Source of the DNA: Phymatolithon calcareum
Taxonomy: Eukaryota > Rhodophyta > Florideophyceae > Hapalidiales
Length of the DNA stretch: 64,000 nucleotides
Direction: 5' to 3'
NCBI GenBank assembly: GCA_977006965.1
Contig: OZ345362.1
Location: 2,542,001 to 2,606,000, forward strand
Shown: positions 31,531 to 41,016 of the stretch, one piece after another
How the letters are laid out: each line of letters starts with the position of its first letter
How positions within the stretch are numbered: the stretch's first letter is position 1
Notes under the pieces: generated by a model
Told to the model about the DNA's origin: nothing
The model's input: the letters and a program-made list of their open reading frames with translations, nothing else
The model's database searches: none
Position numbers and translations under genes: made by a program

Positions 31531-32225
31531 TCTTGATTGCGAAATAGTGAAATAGACATATGAGTTTTTAAAAGTGGGACTGACGATCTGATTTTCAAAT
31601 CAGTAATACAGGTGTTGTACTTCTGTGACATTAAAGTACTTAGAGCAAGTTCAGCACGACACGGCAACAGCAACCTATGTCTTAATTTTCCGATAAGTAT
31701 CAGGCGGGATTTTCCCGCTCCAAAATCAGAGCAAAATATATGCCGTATGTAGGTCTTATACATTTACATCTTTTGGTGGAATGACGCATTACCAGCTCGC
31801 CGCAGAAGTCAATTTACTTTGAAGAGAAATTTGCTGGTGAACACGTAGCGCCAAGATCTCTGTCGAAAATGCCCACCAGACCAGCGAGTTACAACCTGCA
31901 CTATCGGTGTACTCTTAGCCGTCGCTCCGACGAAGTAGCACAGCAATAAGGTTTACCATTTGCCCGCAGGCTCTTTGCAGTGGTACCGTTCCCACAGGAC
32001 GACAATTGCAGCAGACGCGGTAGAAAAACTGCAAGTCGCCCGAAAGCGACGCCAAATACGAAAGATATGCCTCATGGCGTGGCTCTGCTGGAGACGTCGA
32101 AGTGCCGGTGAAGTGTGACTGATGCCGGCCGCCGGGGCATTGATATCGAAACGTAAGAGCACGCTCCCGGCGCTGTCGTGTTCGGGGAGCAGGACTTCTG
32201 TACACAACTGGCAACAACGGTTACA
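31531..32225. other. no recognisable gene
   Basis: Short ORFs only. Confidence 0.25.
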
Positions 32226-32228
32226 TAA

Positions 32229-32624
32229 GTGCAGCGCGATGCCGCTTGTGTTTCGAGTCGACATCAGCTCGCCAGCGCATCCTCATTTGTTTCATTTGTT
32301 ACTCAAGTTCTACTTAATGAGTCGGAGCCGATCTCTATTCTGTTTCCGAATCTCAAGGACCCCTCTATTGCCGATATGATTTCCGAGAATATACCAGTTC
32401 TTCGCCGTTGCCCTTGAGGCGACTGAGAGCGCCCGTCCGCACCCGATGCCTTCATCTAGTAATGACCTGGTCGCCCTTGTGTTAAGGCTTGGTGAAGAAG
32501 CGTTGCGCGAAGCTGCTGCCATAATTCCTCTGGACAGCGACAGTGACGCCCTCGACGAGCTGTTGAAGGTGAAGTCGCGCGAACTCAAAGCAATGGCGCC
32601 CGAAAAATTGCCCGGGATGCTGTA
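32229..32624 (+). pseudogene. possible broken coding sequence
   Basis: The frame from 32229 gives FVTQVLLNESEPISILF and IADMISENIPVLRRCP, then stops at about 32417. A second frame from about 32413 to the TAA at 32622-32624 gives a helical, acidic-basic sequence (SSNDLVALVLRLGEEALREA, SDALDELLKVKSRELKAMAP). The composition of both looks protein-like, so one gene with a frameshift or a small intron is possible. No family was recognised, and a 178-aa ORF lies on the other strand. Confidence 0.3.
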
Positions 32625-32797
32625 ACTCATGCATGGAGCGTCTCCTGCACAGTCTTCGCCCCAGCGAGTACTTTTCTTCTCGAAGATGGTATGAAAGTTG
32701 TTGCTTGTGTGCTGAGCTGGACATTTGATGCCTTCGAGGGGCACTAAAGGAGGCAGAAGCGCCGCCGTCCCAGAGCCCTGCTGTAAACCAACCGCGA

Positions 32798-33433
32798 ATG
32801 CACAATGGGACATTCTCGGACGCTTTAGACGTAACTGAGCCATCAAATAATCGCTTGCGATTCGGAGATGATGCCCATGATGAAGACGGCTTGAAAGTGG
32901 AACAAGAATGTCATCAAGGCTTGCGGACGGTGCGACTACCCGGAGATAGCAACGTCTTAGCCTCCGCTGCGAGTGAACCGGCGCGTAGGGCCTTCGATTT
33001 CATCCACCCTGGTACAAGAAGTCGTCAACGTCGAGCTGGCCATTGGATATCAGAATTAGAACTGACGCACGGCCACAGACTCCGCGCCAGCGGAGGTCGA
33101 AGAGTTGACTCTGGCGCGCACATTGTATTCAAACTGCCTATAGCATCGTTCAATGCGAAAGCCTCTCGAGCCGGATCTATGGATGGAGACAGCGCTTCGG
33201 CGCCTTTACGCCACTCTCTACATCGAGAAACATTCGCCTGTCGCTTCACGTGGAGCGACGTGGTCCGTCACGAATTGCATACTGGAGGTGTATCAGACCG
33301 CTGCCTGAGAGTGCCAGCGCTCGAGATGGCGATGGAAAGCGAAGCAACGCTGCGGTGCAAGGAGATATCTTCATTGGAGAATCTCGGCCCAGAACAACCC
33401 TCGAAGAGCAAAGAGACCAGTCTGAAAGGGTAA
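32798..33433 (+). CDS. hypothetical ORF of 211 aa
   Basis: The ORF is ATG-started and runs 211 residues without a stop. It begins MHNGTFSDALDVTEP and is polar throughout, with acidic (FGDDAHDEDGLKVEQE) and basic (RSRQRRAG) patches and no membrane segment or motif that I recognise. It follows the possible broken gene at 32229-32624 by 174 bp and could be its downstream part. GC-rich composition here also makes chance ORFs more likely, so the call is weak. Confidence 0.3.
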   Translation: MHNGTFSDALDVTEPSNNRLRFGDDAHDEDGLKVEQECHQGLRTVRLPGDSNVLASAASEPARRAFDFIHPGTRSRQRRAGHWISELELTHGHRLRASGGRRVDSGAHIVFKLPIASFNAKASRAGSMDGDSASAPLRHSLHRETFACRFTWSDVVRHELHTGGVSDRCLRVPALEMAMESEATLRCKEISSLENLGPEQPSKSKETSLKG

Positions 33434-34640
33434 GAAGTGAAGCTCGCGCAGAACCGACAGAGGGACGAGCGAATCTGAGAAACAGTCCTGCAAGATCTTT
33501 TCCAATTCCTTCTCACCAGGGCTAAGATAAGGGAGCGGATGCGACTCGCCATGTGGGAGAAGGTCTAAACTTTTGTTTCGCGGGCTGAAATTCTCAAGTG
33601 CTACTTCCGAGAACCTATTAGCTGCAGGATTTCGAGAAATGGAATCAGTGAGATTGCGCGCGGTCGAGTGTCAGGCCGAGACCGTATCAGCAGCGCCACT
33701 TGCCATGGACGGTTACTGGGAAATTACATCGGAGTTTGGTGCCTGTGCGATGAAATGGATGCTAATCAAATCTACCTGCAGGCAACGGAAAAAGACCAAT
33801 CTCTTCTGTGCTTGAAAAATCATTCCACTTAACGCTGAGATAAGACTGTGCATCGAAAAGTTCAAATTTTCTTTGACAGTCCACTCTGCAGCAAAAAGCG
33901 GATCCATTGTTCTACTTTGCGAAATTGTGTATCGCTGTCATGTTTTAGCAGGCTTGATGTTATTTTCTGTGTTTCACAATGTACTGAAAAGAGATAGTTG
34001 ATTGATATGGCTGCTGCTCGCTATGCGGATGATCGACTCCATATCCGACACTGGACTTGCAACTGTGGAAGACATCGTTACAGAAATATTAACAAAGCAT
34101 ATATTCTGCAAAGTGCTTAAGGAAGTTTCATTCTGGAAAGCAGAACAGGATTTCGTATCAATGTAATTTCCGCTCTGGGAAAAGAACTATTTCTCAGGTT
34201 CTGAATGTATGATATTGTGAAATTTGTTTGATATCGGACAAATAAATATCCCCTGTACACGCTAGATCGGTAATTTTTGCCATAAGAGGCCTAAATTGCC
34301 ATCTTTTTTCCATATTCTACAATTATTGCAGAATGAGGGATCGATGGTCATTTTATGCTGCAACTTCAGTACTTGCGGGGGAATAAAAAGCTGTAAAATC
34401 GTGCTAGCACATAATGATCGAGAGATAGAAACTCTTGTAAACGGCAGTCCATGAGCTACTTGAGGCTTCCATGTTCGATTAGTAGGCTGGAACATTCCTG
34501 CAATTCTATGTTTTGTGTCCAATATCTTGTTCTGCGCTTTATTATTACCTCTTCTGCTCACAGTTCTATTTTCAAGTAGTACAGACTTGTAATTTCTTAG
34601 CAGTGTGCGAAATTATCTAGAAGTTAAATTGAGCTTAGAC
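33434..34640. other. no recognisable gene
   Basis: Short ORFs only. 33573-33815 (plus) and 34262-34561 (minus) show no motif. Confidence 0.25.
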
Positions 34641-34646
34641 TGGATT

Positions 34647-35045
34647 ATGCGGAAAGTCGATGTTTCAGCGCAAACAGGAAAAGATGAGTACGAAAAACTG
34701 TTAAATGGTGCGTGGATGTGCATGCAGTTAGACTCTCATTATTTCTTTAACAGGAAGCAGGCGCACTGGCGGGAGCAACGCAGAAGCCTTCGTGACACCT
34801 ATGAGAGGATACGTTGCGCGGAGGAAACAGCCGAGGAGCGAGCACGGCGGCGGAAGTGGAGAAGACGTGCAACACCAAGCAAGAAGTCGGTTTCCGGAGA
34901 ATACCTAAAATACCAGCGGTCTGCCGCTGCCAGCAGAGCGTCTGTACAGACGATGTCAACGCCCTTAATCAATAGGGACTTACGCGAGTACTGCGCCACG
35001 TGCCATGCGCGGTTACGACATGTTATCGGATCAGATGTCAAATGA
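34647..35045 (+). CDS. hypothetical small basic ORF upstream of LINE-A
   Basis: From ATG 34647 the frame runs 132 residues (open back to 34605 without an ATG). The middle is strongly charged and probably coiled or helical (YERIRCAEETAEERARRRKW), and the end has a possible C-x2-C pair (REYCATCHARLRH). It ends 276 bp before the LINE-A ATG at 35321. It might be a LINE-A ORF1, but nothing in it is an RRM, PHD, esterase or CCHC motif. I cannot assign it. Confidence 0.3.
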   Translation: MRKVDVSAQTGKDEYEKLLNGAWMCMQLDSHYFFNRKQAHWREQRRSLRDTYERIRCAEETAEERARRRKWRRRATPSKKSVSGEYLKYQRSAAASRASVQTMSTPLINRDLREYCATCHARLRHVIGSDVK

Positions 35046-35320
35046 GCTCGGTGCACTGATCACCGAGCGGCAAAATGTGGCAGAATGAACACACAATGAC
35101 GCCTCGCTACCGTGGGTCGTCTACGGCGAACAATACAGGAGTTCTGCAATTTAGATGGGATATCTGAGATCCTAAGTTTTTCCGCCCGCCCCTCTGGCGG
35201 TGCGTTTCCGTAAGCTACACAAAGGAAGGTAGCAACTGAGGAAGCCCTAACCGGGTTGTCAAACAGGAGACGAACAAGTATATATAATGCCATACAGTTG
35301 TAATTCAAGACTATGTGAAC

Positions 35321-35887
35321 ATGCAGCGGGTCGCACGAGTTCCGCTTCCACGTAGTGCGGCTGGACTGCGAGACATAACACACCTCGTAGACAAAATGGA
35401 TCTCAACTCAGAACTTTGTTCAAATTTGGATACCCAACGGGTCTCTCATACCTGCCCAATCGGGCACACCCCCGCCTTCTTCGACTTTTGCTTGAAAAAC
35501 GCGCACTGGTCAAGGCTCATCCTCATCCGAGCAGGTGACGTCGAGACCAACCCAGGTCCGTTACGTATTCTACAACTCAACTGCCGGTCTGTGCGCGAGG
35601 CAGGGAGCGCTTCGCAGCTCGCCAAGCTCGGTCATGACACCAACGCGGACATTCTGCTACTATCTGAGACATGGCTCCGACCTAAGGACCCCTCGCCGCG
35701 GATTGCAGGGTTCGGACTCGTCAACCGCGCTGACAGGGACGACGGAACGCTATTAGGTGGCGGCGTGATGACCTATGCTCGTCTCGGTCTCCCCGTAACC
35801 TGTCAAGGTACGAGACACGGCGACAAAGCTGAAGTGGCGGAACTTGACGTACGGCTCGGAAAATCTGGAAGGTCTATTCCCATATGA
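35321..35887 (+). pseudogene. LINE-A ORF, part 1: 2A-like leader and N-terminal APE endonuclease
   Basis: The first ATG in the open frame is 35321 (MQRVARVPLPRS); 35396 (MDLNSEL) is an alternative. An ~80-residue leader ends in AGDVETNPGP, a 2A-like sequence. Immediately after it the endonuclease begins with LRILQLNCRSV, whose Asn is the first metal-site residue of APE-type nucleases, and continues with ADILLLSETWL carrying the catalytic Glu. This enzyme nicks target DNA to prime reverse transcription. The frame stops at TGA 35885-35887 just before HFYISPDS, the expected Tyr-containing strand. The endonuclease continues in the same frame beyond the stop, so this is a nonsense mutation and not the natural end. 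Confidence 0.88.
35537..35560 (+). promoter_or_regulatory. 2A-like ribosome-skipping motif (DVETNPGP)
   Basis: GAC GTC GAG ACC AAC CCA GGT CCG encodes DVETNPGP, which fits the D-(V/I)-E-x-N-P-G-P consensus. Known 2A peptides stop peptide-bond formation between the final Gly and Pro, here at 35557/35558, so the leader and the endonuclease-RT would be made as separate proteins. The site sits exactly at the leader/endonuclease boundary. Confidence 0.88.
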
Positions 35888-37000
35888 CACTTCTACATCT
35901 CTCCGGATTCAACATCCCGCTTTCACTGGCAAAATATGGTTCGATCGGATACGATACTATTTGGAGATTGTAATATCCACGGGTCATGGGACCCAGGAAA
36001 CTACGACCCGAATACATCGCAAGTACTGGAGGAGTACCTAGAAGCCACCGGTCGGATAATCCTCAACGACGGCTCGCGTACACTCCTCACCCCAAACGGC
36101 CAGTCAGCAGTCGACATCACGGCATGTCCTGGAGCATACGTGATGGAGTGTCAATGGAAAGTCCAGCCACTCACTTTTAGCGACCACCGTCCAATCCTAC
36201 TCACGTTCTCTGCGTTGCATCAAGACCGGAAACGGTTCGGTCGGGCCCGATGGTCTTTGAAAACAGCGGACTGGGACTCATTTTCCGTCAAGGTCGAGGA
36301 GAAGCTTCAAGAGTGGCCTGATAACCAGGTCACAATCGACGAGGACAACAGACGTTTTGTTAAGGCTGTTCTAGCAGGAGCAAAGCACGCTGTACCGCGG
36401 GGAAATCTTAAGGGAAAAATCTGGTGGACAGATGAGTGCGCAACAGCCGTGGAGGAGCGAAGACAGGCGTTCGAATCTTACGAGCGCGACCCATTGCCAG
36501 AGTCTCTCATGGTACTTGCCGAAGTACGAGCTAATACGGACGTGGTCATCGCCGCAGCCAAGCGAAAGTGCTGGCGTGACCTCGCATCAACTGTCCAGGC
36601 GGACCGCAAGGGATGGAAGCTTCTCGCCGCAATCGAGGGCAAACGCCGCGCGAGGGCAACCATTGTGGCAGACTGCCGGAAATCGAACCAAGATATTGCG
36701 GACGACGTTGTCAAGGGATATGTCGCCAGAAACCGGAACAAAGTCAAGGCGCAAGACTTGAAATGGAAACGGAAGTACATGACGGCTGTGGCGATGGCGC
36801 ACACTGAGCTTGGCGAGGTTCCAGAATTTTCTATGCGTGAACTCACAGCAGTCATAAGCGCAATGCCAGCACGCACTGCAACTGGTCCGGATACGATAGA
36901 AGTCGAATTCATCCGTCATCTGTCTCCGACGGCCACAAACCGTTTACTGGATCTGATTAACAGAAGTTGGCGCAAAGGAACAGTGCCCTCTGCATGGTGA
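35888..37000 (+). pseudogene. LINE-A ORF, part 2: C-terminal APE endonuclease and RT N-terminus
   Basis: The frame is continuous with part 1. FYISP, then ILFGDCNIHGSWDP (the GDxN catalytic motif), AVDITACPG and LTFSDHRPILLTF (the SDH motif) complete the APE fold. The next ~200 residues are the basic linker before the RT (KGKIWWTDECATAVEERRQA is typical). The start of the RT follows: SAMPARTATGPDTIEVEFIR (the tGPDxI region) and SWRKGTVPSAW. TGA at 36998-37000 falls where related elements have Arg after W, so it most simply derives from CGA. All catalytic endonuclease residues are present, so inactivation is due to the stops alone. Confidence 0.88.
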
Positions 37001-39523
37001 ACAGTGCTACTCATCGGCATACCCAAACCGAATGACCCCACAGCCCTCCGGCCAATCTCGTTGTCATCAATCATCAGTCGTATTGCTGAACGCCTCATCG
37101 GACTGCGCCTAACGGGGTGGATGGAGTCGAAACTTCCCTCCGCGCAAGCAGGATTCAGATTATACCGCAGCACCCACGAGCATATAACTGCTATGACACA
37201 GCGCACGGGAGACGCATTCTCCCGCCGACAGAAATGTGCTGCCCTCTTCGTGGACTTCAGCGCTGCATACGATCGGGTTGTTATACCGGCGTTACTTGCA
37301 AAAATGGTGAACTTAAACTGTCCCCCAAATATGATTTGCTGGATGCATTCCTACCTGACGGACCGCCGAGCTCGAGGACGACACATCAACACTGTCGGTC
37401 GGTCGCGGGCGGTAGGATGTGGGCTACCGCAAGGGAGCTCTTTATCACCAAACCTCTGGAACTTATACATCTCTAATTTAGATGTTCGCCTCGACGACCT
37501 GGTTCAATTTAGTTTCGCTGACGACACCAGCTTCCATGCCACCGGCGCGACCTGGGAAGATGTTATCTCCAAGCTCAATGAGGCCGCCCAGATCCTCTCC
37601 CAGCTATTCGGTTATTTGAGGATCAAGATCAATGCGCAGAAATGCAAGGTATTGGGATTTGCTGCAGGTGGAAGGTCACCACTGGGAATCATTGACGGCA
37701 ACGTCAAGATCGACGGAGAGAGAATCAAAGCAGTTCCGGCATATAAGTTCCTCGGAGTTAACGTGGACCAACGACTGAGCTTCAAATTGCACTGCAAGGA
37801 AGTGAGTCTGAAACTCCGGTCCAAGACTCGATTCATCCGAGCGCTGGGAGGGACATCTTGGGGCGCCGAGACACCGACCATGGAGGCTTTCCAAAAGAGC
37901 TACTGCGAGCCAGTTGTATTATACGGTGCGTCATCCTACGCAGTACATGGCTTCGACTCACACATCAAACAAGTCGAAATCGCACGAAACGACGCAGCGC
38001 GAGCGGCCAGCGGCTGCCTTAAAGCTACGGCAGTTGCCAAGCTTCGGGCACTGACAGGGATGCGTAGCCTGCGGGACATCGGAGAGATGGATGCTACTCT
38101 TGTTATGGAGAAAGCACTCCGACTCGAACCGGGGGCTCCAGTGGCTCGTGCAACCCACTCACGCGAGCTCAAACCAAGACGCAACGTAGGGTCATGGCAG
38201 GAATCAAGCTCCTATTATCTGGCCGAGAAAGGGATCCTCGCTCTACCACGCAGGGGATTCCACTCGCCAATCGGGAAGGATCGCTCAAGCAACAGGTTTA
38301 CGACCTTCATAACGCCTATTTCCGCGAAGGATGAACCGGAGGAGAAGCGCGCCGCCACAGAAGCCTTTATTTTGGAGCGTAATGCTGTGAGAACAGCGGA
38401 TATCGAAATATGGACAGATGGAAGTGAGGGAGAAATACCGCAAGCTCACGTCTGGGATCTGAATCACGGAGAACGCGTCTCCGTAAAATGGGACGAAGGT
38501 TGGTACACCGCGACCTTGAAGAAATACAACTCTACCGAACATCAGAATCACGACGCTGCGAAACGGTTTGAAGCTCGACACGGCAAGCCGCCGGATGTCC
38601 TCTTGGTCTACGACGACGGGGACGAGCATGCCTACGAAACGACCCCGACGGCCTCGAAGCAGCGTGTTATCCTATGCGATGAAGATGATGACACACTCGA
38701 CATGTACCGTACAATCCCACCGCAGGTCGGTGGTGCGGGCGTTTTGGTGCTGCGCGGAGAAGAAGCGATACTGGAAGAAGGGCTGTCCGCTGGGGCCGTT
38801 GGATCCTCATTCGACGCCGAGGCTTTTGCGGCCGTACACGCATTTCAGGTAGCATCCAGTCTACCAATATCGCGCGGCAGCACTATCCGATGGTTCACCG
38901 ACAGCAAGAGCTGCATAGACGCACTCAACGGCCAGCCGCGGATGTTTGGAGAGATGGTTCGGAAACTATGGAATCTTATGGAACAAATCATGGCACAGGA
39001 GATTCACATAGAAGGCATTTGGATACCGAGTCACTGCGGAGTCCCGAAAAATGAGGCTGCTGATGAGCTCGCTCGCCGGGGAATCTCGGAATCAAGCCTG
39101 CTATCACATCAAGCGGTACCTCTCACCATGGAAGCGGCACGATCCATTATCAGACCGCCTTGTAGAAGCAAACCAGTTACCATCCCGACACTCCCGGAAG
39201 ACCTACACATCTCACATAGACGGGCTGAGGTAATACTCCACCAGCTCATAACTAATTGCTGTCCAATCGTCGCCAGCTTTCACCATGGACACAACGAGAA
39301 TGAGCCACTTCCTCACGACCCAATGTGCAAGAAATGCCCGTATGGTGTGAAGGAAACTGTGGAACATATGATCCTACATTGTTCGGGTCGGGCTGTTAGT
39401 CGACAGAAATTCATCGGCAGAGTTCGGAGCAAAACGGTAGAAGATCTGTGCAGAGAGAAACCCGTAGCGATAATCCAATATTTGAACGAAGAGAAATTGC
39501 TCGAGAGCAAGTTTAGGCGTTAA
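37001..39523 (+). pseudogene. LINE-A ORF, part 3: reverse transcriptase, split RNase H, CCHC motif
   Basis: This part is open for 840 codons (numbers count from the GTG at 37004). RT motifs in order: LRPISLSSIIS; QAGFRLYRST; motif A ALFVDFSAAYD with D84; motif B CGLPQGSSLSP; motif C FSFADD with D173/D174; motif D KINAQKCKVLGF; motif E YKFLGVNVD; and thumb YCEPVVLYGASSYAV. The RNase H domain has D472 (IWTDGS), E606 (FDAEAF), D633 (WFTDSKS), H677 (IPSHCG) and D687 (NEAADELA), so the active site is complete. It is interrupted between D472 and GGAGVLV (from 575) by ~98 extra residues with Tudor-like features. After RNase H comes CKKCPYGVKETVEHMILHC, the C-x2-C-x9-H-x4-C motif of this LINE group. 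TAA at 39521 ends it, followed 20 bp later by the tail. Confidence 0.92.
38429..38725 (+). other. Tudor-like insertion inside the LINE-A RNase H domain
   Basis: In-frame residues ~476-574 have no counterpart in RNase H. They contain GERVSVKWDEGWYTATLKKY (489-508) and, after a linker, DVLLVYDDGDEHAYE (530-544). A pattern V.V.W.EGWY.ATL followed by V.YDDGDE..Y is typical of Tudor/Agenet-like barrels that read methylated histones or bind nucleic acid. The first half supplies strands 1-2 and the YDDGD strand supplies strand 3. RNase H strands resume at VGGAGVLVL. Fold and ligand are inferred from the pattern alone. Confidence 0.65.
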
Positions 39524-39569
39524 CTTAAAAATTGACGTCATCTGCAATAAAGAAAGAAAGAAAGAACAT

Positions 39570-41010
39570 GTAGCGCAGAGGTGTTGAGCAGGATGGCGTA
39601 ACTATCCTGCAGTAGACTATCCCATATAATATGTGACATAGAATTCCTTTTCTAAAATATTTTGATTTGAAGAAACTTTTGATTTTATTTCTCTCTTATG
39701 GCTAATGATGACGCTTTCATCTTGCGTCTACTTTGACTTTCAGTACTTAATCTCAATCATTTTTCTCGAGTTGATTGACCATCGGCTCGTGCAGTCACTG
39801 CTCATCTCCCATCATGCGCTCTAGGCCGCGAATCTCAGAGTACAGGCGAAACAAGTCTGCGGTCGCAGAGCTTTAAACGACGAGCAAAAGCGTGTCACGC
39901 TTGCCTTGATCGTCTCGCTTCGAGCGCGTGCATGCTGATTTCGTTCAATTGTGCAATTGCGTGAAGCGTAGTAGCTTCAGAGCTACTGTAGTGATGCGGA
40001 TGAGCCACCTTCGAAACGTCGGCGCTTCTGCCTTAGCGCTCGGAATCCGCAAATATCAGAACGCAGATTAGAGTGTCCGCTGATTATCTATGAATGTGTC
40101 GTTTGCGAAGAACAAGGTGCGCGCCGCTTCTGTCCATACTTGCACACGATTCATGTGAGATAGAAGGAAGATGCGAAAAGAACTCCGAAGATCCGCAATC
40201 CCACCGTAATGTGTGACTTTTCAATACGTATCGAATATATCACTTTTTCGAAGACGAAATTCTGACACTGGACGAGGGCAAGTGACAAATGCATGCCTGG
40301 CACAATTCATGCGAGCATCATCGACGGACGATTACGATGTCTATTTGTGAGGCACGTAGTTAGAACTTTTACTATTTTCCAGCTGATTGGTCCCCTACAT
40401 CGACACGTAACTTGTAGGTTGCAGCATACTTCACTCGCCGTTATAATTACTGCTCGCGACTATCGCCGAAGTAGCGGACACGAACTGAAGAAAACTAAAC
40501 GAACCAAGCCAAAAAGGCTAACCAACGGAATATTTATGTGCGCTTTGGATGACTAGGCGTATTAGGTACCTCTTATACATTCCAACTGGTATGATAGGGA
40601 TGTGTTCATCTTGTATTGGGCCTTTTCTCCTGAAATCGGAACAGTTTCCAAGTCCTGGGCTGGGCGATTCGGTTCACGTTCGTCTGAGAATTGCCGTGTT
40701 TGGCGAATAGCTCCGATTCAAAAATTGGAAGAATCATTACACACTTTGAGCTCTATCATGCAGTGTGATCAAATTTCGGTAATATAAATGAACAAGTTGT
40801 TATGAAATGAGAGGTGAATTTCCAATTTAATATATAGTAGCGTCCGATAGGACCCTTCAAATTTAAAGTAAATTTCAATGGGATGCACTGACAGGCCGTA
40901 CGCGAGGGTTCGTCACAGCGAAAGTTCTGTAAGCTGCTTTTCTGGGCCTGAAGTGAGGGTCCTCGGAAGCACCCTTCGAAAAAAGCTCCAGAAAAGCCGC
41001 CGCCTTTTGC
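39570..41010. other. no recognisable gene
   Basis: Short ORFs only (for example 40293-40556 plus, lysine-rich at the end), with no domain or repeat recognised. Confidence 0.25.
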
Positions 41011-41016
41011 CAGAAT

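Larger units (their letters stand above)
35321..39566 (+). mobile_element. LINE-A: non-LTR retrotransposon with 2A-like peptide, APE endonuclease, RT, RNase H
   Basis: A single reading frame, interrupted only by TGA at 35885-35887 and 36998-37000, encodes in order a short leader with a 2A-like motif, an APE-type endonuclease, a reverse transcriptase, an RNase H domain carrying an insertion, and a C-x2-C-x9-H-x4-C motif. The 3' end is CTGCAATAAAGAAAGAAAG repeated as (AAAG)n to about 39566. The combination APE + RT + RNase H + terminal CCHC is that of the I/ingi group of LINEs, and 2A-like peptides are known there. The 5' end is not located. Copies of its 3' part lie at 24060-24516 and 541-638. 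Confidence 0.92.

Noticed and set aside
32310-32846. 178-codon ORF on the minus strand
   Set aside because: It is compositionally Ser/Arg-rich, antisense to more protein-like plus frames, and has no motif.
35222-35260. LINE-B 3' end (ACTGAGGAAGCC) upstream of LINE-A
   Set aside because: Only about 14 bases match and the following tail sequence does not, so it may be chance.
36478-36912. 144-codon minus-strand ORF
   Set aside because: It is a shadow of the LINE-A coding frame.
35885-37000. Reassigned TGA codon or programmed readthrough in the LINE
   Set aside because: TGA ends the zinc-finger genes at 266 and 22132 and the hAT fragment at 26311, so it is a normal stop here. CpG decay explains both LINE stops.
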